Part shown: one piece after another, positions 57,801-64,000 of the stretch
Numbering within the stretch: position 1 is the first letter of the stretch
How the letters are laid out: each line of letters starts with the position of its first letter
Source: Gnetum montanum
Lineage: Eukaryota > Streptophyta > Gnetopsida > Gnetales > Gnetaceae
NCBI GenBank assembly: GCA_015680685.1
Contig: MNCI01027436.1
Span: 243,128 to 307,127, forward strand
DNA: 64,000 bases
Direction: 5' to 3'
Made by a program: the position numbers and the translations under genes
Notes under the pieces: model-generated
Told to the model about the DNA's origin: nothing
Database searches by the model: none
What the model saw: the letters and a program-made list of their open reading frames with translations, nothing else

Positions 57801-58233
57801 TTATGGCATATTTGACTCTAGGAATTTGCTTCTAAAGGTTATATTGGTCATTGTAATGTTTCAATTATGTCCTCATATGGAGCTTGTTCTGCGTAATAGG
57901 TGACCAGGATGTACACCTGTCAACAGTGATGACTCGACTCTAGGGTGAATTTCCTAATAAATTCACCTTTATGGAAGGGATCGTCCAAGATATGATCGGT
58001 CGCTTGGAGCAAATTGATACTGAAGTGGGTACACCATGATCATTACGCAGAAGTTACTCCATCATGGCATTATATTACGTGATTATGCCTAACTACCATT
58101 TTATGTCATTAGGGGCTCAACTCAGATGGGATCCATCGGAGCCTATTGATCTAGACACCACCGAACCCTCATCAGAAGTGATCGTCGTGCTGCGCAGCAT
58201 TTACGACAAGATGCGTAAATGTGCGGTACACTC
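54839..58233 (+). pseudogene. antisense multi-exon gene cassette, copy 2 (HAD-like domain gene), truncated
   Basis: Exons by comparison with copy 1: 54839-54957, 55475-55924, 56026-56308, 56423-57436, 57586-57768, about 57901-58028 and 58113-58233 (cut by element 4). Donors GTAAGT, GTAAGA, GTAAAC, GTAAGT, GTAAAT and GTACAC; acceptors end ACAG, ATAG, GCAG, ATAG and TTAG. HAD-like text: KPVLIILDIVGILCC, SVIIWSHLPGDVATTILETL, YNTLFVARHLTTYFQNPPST, YPTYYAYFFSRCKNIRWLD. Exon 4: LQEARLMDLFLAITPD, LFTNLFGVSSNGFP, EEIEEWLGI, a frameshift near 56885, then TLSQGRFLTIEQACIM. Stops are mostly TAG or TGA. Motif I keeps one Asp (ILDIVG); motif III has no DD. A pseudogene, but the gene model is clearer here than in copy 1 because the introns are short. 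Confidence 0.7.
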
Positions 58234-59452
58234 TAAAACACCACAAAATTTTGAGCTTGGTACTTGTCCAACAAGAAGCGGGTCCCCGAAGCCCACAGGC
58301 AACCACCGCGCGATTTGGTGTTAAACATGAAAACTTCGGAGATTAGAGGCTTAATTTTTTCTAAGCATGCAGTTCCAGCGTATACACCCAACGTATATGC
58401 CCAAGTGCACATTCCCAGCGTATACACTGAAATTCTCAGCATATACGCTCAGCTTGTATGCACAAGTCCCAGCGTATACACCCAGCGTATATGTCCAGCG
58501 TACATGCTCAGCGTACATGCCTCACATGTACGCTCAGCAGGTACGGTAAATGTTTACGCCCAGCATGGAATCTCTAAAGACAGAATGAAAATAGCACCGA
58601 AGAGCAAGTATTGAAGCAAGTCGGCAACCATCAGCATATACACCTGGCGTATACGCCCAGCCATTGTTGGCGTATATGCTCAGCGTATACGCCTAGCGTC
58701 CACAGCATCTATGCCCAGCACATCCAACGTATATGCCCAGAGTCTACGCCCACCTGTACAGCGTATATGCTCAGCAGATGTAATATGTTGAACACTTGTA
58801 AATTTTATGCCCTTTTTGCACGCAGTCAACGTCCACGTGTCGCTCAACCCGAGTCTAGCATAACAACCAGTATAAAAACCCAACTTTTCCACTTGTATTG
58901 GTCGGTTGGCAAAAATCCCAAAGCATACCAGAGAGCATTTACGCTGCGCACTAAAGCTAAAAACCCTTTTACATTGGACAGTCTTGTACGTTGGGCACAC
59001 AGTCTCTACGCTCTGCCTACAGTGTGAATCAGCCGAGTCATCCCTGCATCCACCGGGGCTTTTCGTCGGCCTTGTGTTCCATCACAACTACGTTAGACCG
59101 GTACACTGTACTTTCATTCTGTAATATCATTGTTTACAGTTTATGCTAATTTCTTACATGTGTTCTGTTTACGCTCATTTACATTTATGCCCTGTTCACA
59201 TCTGTTACATTGTTTACGATCTCGTTTACGCCCGTTACGCCGTTTACGCATAACCCAGCATATCGCACTTCGGCATACGTTCGGGGAAATCCTTGTCTGA
59301 TCCGCGTGCGAAACACCCAAGGTACTCTACCTTTGTGCATTCCAGCTTGCCCTCAGGTGAAGGTAGGGTCTTCTGTGCGTGTCCAGTGATCCCACGGTCT
59401 CTGTTTCCTTCCAGCCAGAGACCGACGATTTCGGACAGTACAGAAATTGGCA
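58234..59452 (+). repeat. 5' LTR of Tat element 4
   Basis: 1,219 bp. The start TAAAACACCACAAAATTTTG aligns with TGAAACACCACCAAATTTG of element 6 (TG now TA); the end ATTGGCA precedes the leader motif. TATA box TATAAAAACC at 58871-58880. U3 holds an AGCGTATACNCCCAGCGTATATG repeat (58376-58775). Confidence 0.75.
58376..58775 (+). repeat. U3 minisatellite of GCGTATAC / GCGTATATGC words
   Basis: About 16 copies of cagcgtatacgcc, cagcgtatatgct and variants at 11- to 22-base spacing. GCGTATACGC is self-complementary, so neighbouring units can pair. Open frames with repeated VYAQ/AYTPS text come only from this array. Confidence 0.75.
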
Positions 59453-59470
59453 CTAGAAGGAGGGCCTCCT
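59453..59470 (+). promoter_or_regulatory. conserved post-LTR leader motif of element 4
   Basis: CTAGAAGGAGGGCCTCCT directly after the LTR; element 1 has TTAGAAGGAGGGCC in the same place. Probable primer-binding region. If the PBS starts two bases inside my LTR end (TGGCACTAGAAGGAGGG), the first TGG would fit a tRNA CCA end. Confidence 0.5.
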
Positions 59471-59683
59471 AAAAACCTTGCTCGCAAACTTCCCAGCGTT
59501 TACGTTGTTGAGCGTATACGCCACCAACCACACGCCGCTTCCTCCCGAAACCCTCCCAGCATCTACGTAGCTCGGTTGGAAAACTCAGCCTGCAAACTGT
59601 CCAGCATCTACGCTGTTCAGTGTTTACGCTGTCCCTATTAAAACTTAACCAGAAAACCATACGTTGCATTCTCTACGCTGTGT

Positions 59684-60025
59684 CTTGTTTTAGGCTGCAT
59701 CTCGTTTTATGCTACGCCTCGTTTTACGCTGTACCCTGTTTTACGCTGTACTCTATTTTACGCTCTATCCTGTTTTACACTGTACTCTATTTTACGTTGT
59801 GCCTTGTTTTACATTGTGCCTTGTTTTACGCTGTACTCTGTTTTATGCTCTATCCTGTTTTACGTTATACTCTATTTTACGCTATGCCTTGTTTTATGCT
59901 ATACTCTGTTTTACGCTCTATCCTATTTTACGTTGTACTCTATTTTACGTTGTGCCTTGTTTTACACTGTGCCTTGTTTTATGTTGTACTTTGTTTTACA
60001 CTCTATCCTGTTTTACGCTGCACCC
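59684..60025 (+). repeat. 17-bp tandem repeat in the gag leader of element 4
   Basis: About 20 units of TGTTTTACGCTGTACCC with four main end variants (GTACYC, CTATCC, GTGCCT, ATACTC) that recur in a loose four- to five-unit order. Because 17 is not a multiple of three, all three frames are open, producing three overlapping low-complexity ORFs. Confidence 0.85.
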
Positions 60026-60203
60026 CAAAGCTGTATACGCTGCCTAGCATATACGTTGCACTCCTTACGCTGTATACGCTGTCTACGTTGATGTCATACG
60101 CTGAACGTTGAAGCGTATACATTGCACTTTGCCACTCAGTTTACGTTGTACTAAGTACACTAATTTTGCTTCTCTACCTCGTGTCATACTCTCAACAGGT
60201 CAT

Positions 60204-63200
60204 CATGAACCCCGTAAACACCACCGTTGCAACCGCTCAAGTAACCGACGTCATGGGCACCATGGCTGTCCAACAGCCTGTCGCGCAACACCTGGGAGTA
60301 CAACCCACAACGGGGCCCTGCCAATCCCTAAGGTTGCAAGGGAGAGACCCGGCCTCTAACATTATAACCCAGAATCAGTATAATTTCATATGCATTAAGA
60401 TATAAGCTGGCCTGGCTGTAGACTGAGCCAAAATGGAAGTAAAGAGGCAGTTCGAACTCTTTTACAGGGGGGGATGCGAATTCATCCCTTTCCCATATGA
60501 TGTAATCCCTGTTCCAGAGCAGTATTCGGAGCTCATCACATGGCTCCTCCTGCAAAGGAGCCACTCGTTGGATCAGCCTACGCTAGAGCTCCAACTAGAG
60601 GAAGAGGACGAATTCACTGCTCAATCTGAACAAGAGGATTCTTACCACACTCTGAGCCCGCAAGCACACGTTAACCCCATTTTTCATCCCAATACAGGGA
60701 AAATCATGCTCCTCCAGCATCTTAGGTTCACCCAGGCCCAAGCACCACCACCAGAAACATCAGCACTAGTGCACATTCCTCCCCCGAGCGACCCCCAACC
60801 TAACACCTTCCCTCTCGCAATCATACCCGCTGCAACTGCAGGCTCGTCCTCACAAGCACCGCCCCCTCACGACAGCATGGGAATGACATTCCCACCTTGA
60901 GTGATAGGGATGCCACACGTAATACCAGCCTCCACGTCCACCCACTACATCCCTCACATCCAAACGCACGCAGCCCCCTCGACCGCCGTAACCCAACAAG
61001 GGGTCCCTACACACAACGCGGCTGGGCAATGGCCAGCGATGGGTGTGCCGTCACACCAACCCTCTTACCACAATGTGTCATCTCACACATTTTCACATGT
61101 TAACATTCCCCAAATACGACCACAACCACAGCAGCAACAACCCCCCGTATATAATGTATCATCCTTAGCGCCACATGTTGTTCACCTTCCACAAACACAA
61201 CCGCCGGCCGCGCAGCTTTCAGCCTTTCAACCCACCATCCAATAGTCTAACCTATACAATATACCAAAACCACAAGTTTCCTTGTCACCTAGTGCCCAAG
61301 ATTGGGTAGATGCTAAGAAACTGATGCAAGAATTAACTGACGAGGTAAAACGCCTCAAAACAGCCGCTGACGGGGAGTTGAAGATAATGGACTTCTACCA
61401 AGATGACCCCATCAGCTCTTCTGTCCCATCCTTAACCTTTCCCAAAGGTGTCTCCTTACCAACACTAACCAAATACAACGGGGAGACAGACCCCAACACA
61501 CACTTAATAACATTTAGGTTAGAATGCGCGCTACTCCAGGCATGGCCCCATGCCATTCTCCGAGTGTTCCCCATTTCCCTCGCGGGGAGAGCACTTGATT
61601 GGTATTGGGATCTGCCAAGGAATTCCATCTTCTTCTTGGAAGACTTATTACACCAGTTTGTGACCAAGTTCAAGTACAACTTGAAACCCGAGGCCACACT
61701 GGATAGCCTCATACAGGTCAAGCAAGCACCGCTTGAACCTGTACAGAAATTTATTCAGAGGTGGATCGCTGCTCTCAACGAGTTGCACGAGCTGATCTCC
61801 CAGACATACTTGCTCACAATTCTAAAGGGAGCTGTTAATGATTTCTTTAAATCTAAGCTGTACTACCTTAATGCGCGTAATCTTAATCAAGCTTTCGTAC
61901 AAATTAAAAATATAGAAGAGGTGGCTCAAAATAGCCACGACCCTGCATACTTAGCCTTCAAAAATCAACACACTAAAAAAGATAAAGAGAAGGCTAAGAT
62001 AACCATAGCAGCAATAGCAGGCGTGCAACAAGCAAACATGACACACCAAAATAAACCGCCCACAACCCCTACTAACTACAAAAAACCAATTCCCACAACC
62101 GCGTTGGAATCATCATCATCGCAAAACCCAACAACGAACCGTACGCGAAACTTTGAGAGGAAAGAACCCTCTCAATATACTTCTTTGCCAATGAAGCCCT
62201 CCTAGCTCTTTGATCAACTCCTAAAGGCTGGGTTGATGAAACATAAACAGTTATCCCCCACGGCCATCCAGAGACATGACCAGTTCTGTCAACTCGTTCA
62301 GAACCCAAGCTTAGTAATGCCAGATGAGCCTCCCGTACCCAAAGGCTTTAGAATGGATTGCTTTTGCGACTACCATCAATGAAACGGGCATGGTATGGAT
62401 TACTGTTTCATCTTGAAGTAGGATATTCAGTGGATGATCGATAAAGGCCAAATCACTTTTGATGAGGCCAACCCGGTCCAACCACAGAATCAAGCTATGG
62501 GGGTGTACAAAGACCCCCTGAACACCAAAGAGGCGACGTACGTCATCAATAAAATCTACCTTGATGATGATTCCGATACACCCAACATTAACACTATCTA
62601 TCCCCAATATAAACAAGAAACACCTAATAGGTCGTTCGTAGTTCAGATTCCCCCCACTGTGTCCACGCCCATGCCTCAACCACCACGTGCCCCCCAGCAG
62701 CCATACGTCGTCCGAGTACCCTTGGTCGTACCCACACCTAACACAATGACATGCGACAAACCATACGTGGTGCGTGTCCCTCCCGTCATTCCCTCAAATG
62801 CATCAACCCCTTCTACTCGGCCTGCCCCTTTCATAGTCCAAATACCACTAGCAGTCGCAATGGTGGAGGTCCAACCTCTGCCGAAACCAACCCCATATGT
62901 TGTTAGGATACCCAAAAATCCTAATGATTACCAAGCCTCCACCTCACAAACACAAGGCAAACCCAACCCCTACGTCATTAGGGTACCTGGCCAGCCTTCC
63001 GCTCAACCACATCTGACTGTCCAACCACAACCTCGCCTGCCTCTGTATGTGGTGCGAATCCTAGGGTAGCCCGAAGCTCCAAGACCAGCCCCACCTCCAC
63101 GCCACACACAAGAACACCTAGTAGACAGGCTTACACATGAACGTGTGGAGAAGGAATGCCAACGACTAGCCATGGGGCCACCTAAGCCCACCCCACCTAA

Positions 63201-63420
63201 CGCCATACCCATGACGCCATCTAACAACCAGCCAAACGTAGGCAGCGAGGGTGAACCATCAAAAAAACATGAACCATCTAAAACAACAACGTCGGGCAAA
63301 CGTGACAAATCACCGAAACATGAAATAAAACTGTTGGGCCCAATGGACCCAATCACCGCTGACGCAAATACCCCCAACAGTAGAGACTTGGCAACGACTC
63401 TGACATAAGTCACCTAAGCA
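60204..63420 (+). pseudogene. Tat gag polyprotein of element 4
   Basis: ATG 60204 (MNPVNTTVATAQVTDVMG) corresponds to the gag start of element 1. The N-terminal region is Pro/Gln-rich. The capsid core in the 307-codon open frame 61282-62205 has MDFYQDDPISSSVPSLTF, LPTLTKYNGETDPNTHLITF, PISLAGRALDWYWDLPR, EPVQKFIQRWIAALNELHEL and AVNDFFKSKLYYLNARNLNQ. A zinc-binding-like CDYHQ*NGHGMDYC lies near 62370. A 211-codon frame (62434-63069) then carries seven PYVVRVP-type repeats. Breaks are few: TGA at 60898, and single TAG or TGA codons near 61243, 62203, 62379 and 62418. The capsid frame is intact. Confidence 0.9.
62630..63065 (+). repeat. PYVVRVP protein repeat in the gag-protease linker
   Basis: Seven copies of P-[YF]-[VI]-[VI]-[RQ]-[VI]-P at 18- to 40-residue spacing (FVVQIP, PYVVRVP twice, PFIVQIP, PYVVRIP, PYVIRVP, LYVVRIL), each in Pro-rich context. 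Element 1 keeps one clear copy (QPFVVCVP). The DNA is less conserved than the protein motif, which points to selection on the peptide. Confidence 0.7.
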
Positions 63421-63620
63421 TTGAAGCAAAAGAACACTTCGCTGAGCTTGTATGACTTGGTGCTAACATCCCAAACACATTGAGAAGCTCTAGTACGCAT
63501 GTTAACATCAATCCCAGTAAGCGAGGACTTACCCCCAAACCAACCCGCCATTCATGCGGTAATGTACTCGTCTCATGGGACCACTCCTAAGCCCTTGGGC
63601 TTTCATGACGACAACATTAA

Positions 63621-64000
63621 GGTGGACAAGAAAACAAGGGAATAACAATAGCCCCCATGTTCATAACGATACGCATAAACCAGTTCAAGATACACAGAGT
63701 CCACGTAGACGATGGAGCTGCCACAAACATGGTACCGTATCCCATCATTGAACAACTAGGGCTTACTGAATTAATCAAACCAACTGCAACCACATGTTTA
63801 AAATCATTCAGCGGGTCATGCGTAATGGTCAAAGGCATAGTGACCTTAGACTTCATAGCAGGGGATCAATTTCCCACGTTCGCCGATTTCCTGGTGGTTG
63901 ACAAAATGTCAACATTCAACTTAATATTAGGGAGACCCTGGTTGGCCCAACTAAAAGTGGTCTCCTCCCCTATACACCAAGAGATCCACCTGCCTTATGA
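63621..64000 (+). CDS. Tat protease of element 4, open to the window edge
   Basis: Uninterrupted frame of 126 codons from the stop at 63618 to the edge; first ATG at 63657. It reads PMFITIRINQFKIHRVHVDD, DDGAATNMVPYPIIEQLGL, VKGIVTLDFIAGDQFPTFAD and STFNLILGRPWLAQ, ending SSPIHQEIHLPY. This is an aspartic protease fold: active-site DDG(A), hydrophobic flap region and the ILGRPWL terminal motif. The usual DSG/DTG is DDG here and in element 1. It is the only protein-coding stretch near the right edge without lesions, but upstream gag is broken and the downstream part is unseen, so the element may still be dead. Confidence 0.75.

Larger units (their letters stand above)
48265..58233 (-). mobile_element. 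Tat/Ogre-lineage element 2 with dual RNase H and antisense cassette
   Basis: Minus-strand order from the right: antisense cassette (cut at 58233 by element 4), minisatellite, splice acceptor, RT, RNase H, archaeal-type RNase H, integrase, minisatellite, 3' untranslated region, PPT and 3' LTR. Gag and protease should lie beyond the window. It is the best preserved pol of the window, but still broken. The order RT-RH-aRH-IN defines the Tat/Ogre clade. Confidence 0.9.
58234..64000 (+). mobile_element. Tat element 4 (5' part)
   Basis: Plus-strand element: 5' LTR, leader with 17-bp tandem repeats, gag, Pro-rich linker and protease, running off the right edge. It is inserted in exon 7 of cassette copy 2. 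Composition is more GC- and CpG-rich (many ACG and CGC words) than elsewhere in the window, which fits a younger, less decayed copy. Confidence 0.85.

Noticed and set aside
58264-58614. ORFs with repeated VYAQ and AYTPS text
   Set aside because: Product of the GCGTATAC minisatellite in the LTR.
59620-60111. Three long overlapping plus-strand ORFs rich in Leu, Phe, Tyr and Cys
   Set aside because: They are translations of the 17-bp tandem repeat, which leaves all three frames open; no non-repeat coding signal.
61395-61721. Minus-strand ORF under the gag capsid
   Set aside because: Complement of the well-supported capsid frame.
63003-63413. Minus-strand 136-codon ORF
   Set aside because: Complement of the Pro-rich gag-protease linker.
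1-64000. tRNA, rRNA or other structural RNA genes
   Set aside because: No cloverleaf with T-loop GTTCRA and matching arms, and no rRNA-like block, was recognised by eye; a tRNA scan would be needed to be sure.

Overview
This is nuclear DNA from a land plant with a large, repeat-rich genome. Every interpretable coding stretch is a decayed LTR retrotransposon or something carried by one, and I see no intact host gene. The mix is Tat/Ogre-lineage Ty3/gypsy with a second, archaeal-type RNase H, Athila-like gypsy with FMDD reverse transcriptase, a Del/Tekay-like chromovirus and a SIRE/Angela-like Ty1/copia. That mix is typical of plants. A gymnosperm or another very large genome is plausible, but the sequence does not prove it.

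Layout, left to right. (1) 1-17826: Tat element 1, minus strand, missing its 3' part. It has a 5' LTR (15922-17826), gag-protease (15525-11695), a foreign plus-strand gene cassette (2369-11103) and reverse transcriptase (1756-1). (2) 17827-28342: Athila-like element 3, minus strand, with an accessory ORF remnant, integrase, RT (containing an N-gap artefact), protease, gag, PBS and 5' LTR. (3) 28343-32388: Tat element 6, plus strand, a protease fragment followed by a minisatellite, PPT and 3' LTR. (4) 32389-about 35890: 3' end of a chromovirus, plus strand. (5) 35893-42081: copia element, minus strand, with two LTRs. (6) 42523-48264: Athila-like element 5, minus strand, gag only, with its 5' LTR cut by the next insertion. 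(7) 48265-58233: Tat element 2, minus strand, with 3' LTR, integrase, archaeal RNase H, RNase H, RT and a second copy of the plus-strand cassette. (8) 58234-64000: Tat element 4, plus strand, with 5' LTR, gag and a protease frame still open at the window edge.

The most interesting object is the plus-strand cassette, present in elements 1 and 2. It has its own TATA box, about eight exons with matching lengths and conserved GT/AG borders in the two copies, and an N-terminal domain that looks like a catalytically inactive FCP1/NIF-type HAD phosphatase. It sits antisense between PRO and RT, where Ogre elements are known to have an intron. A conserved minus-strand splice acceptor lies just before the pol start in both copies. 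Arrays of small hairpin-forming repeats flank the cassette. I infer a gene nested head-to-head inside a retrotransposon intron; both copies here are pseudogenes.

Many in-frame stops are TAG where a related copy has Gln, which fits CAG-to-TAG decay of methylated cytosine. Several insertion borders can be read to the base and give a partial insertion order: element 4 into element 2, element 2 into element 5, and element 3 into element 6.
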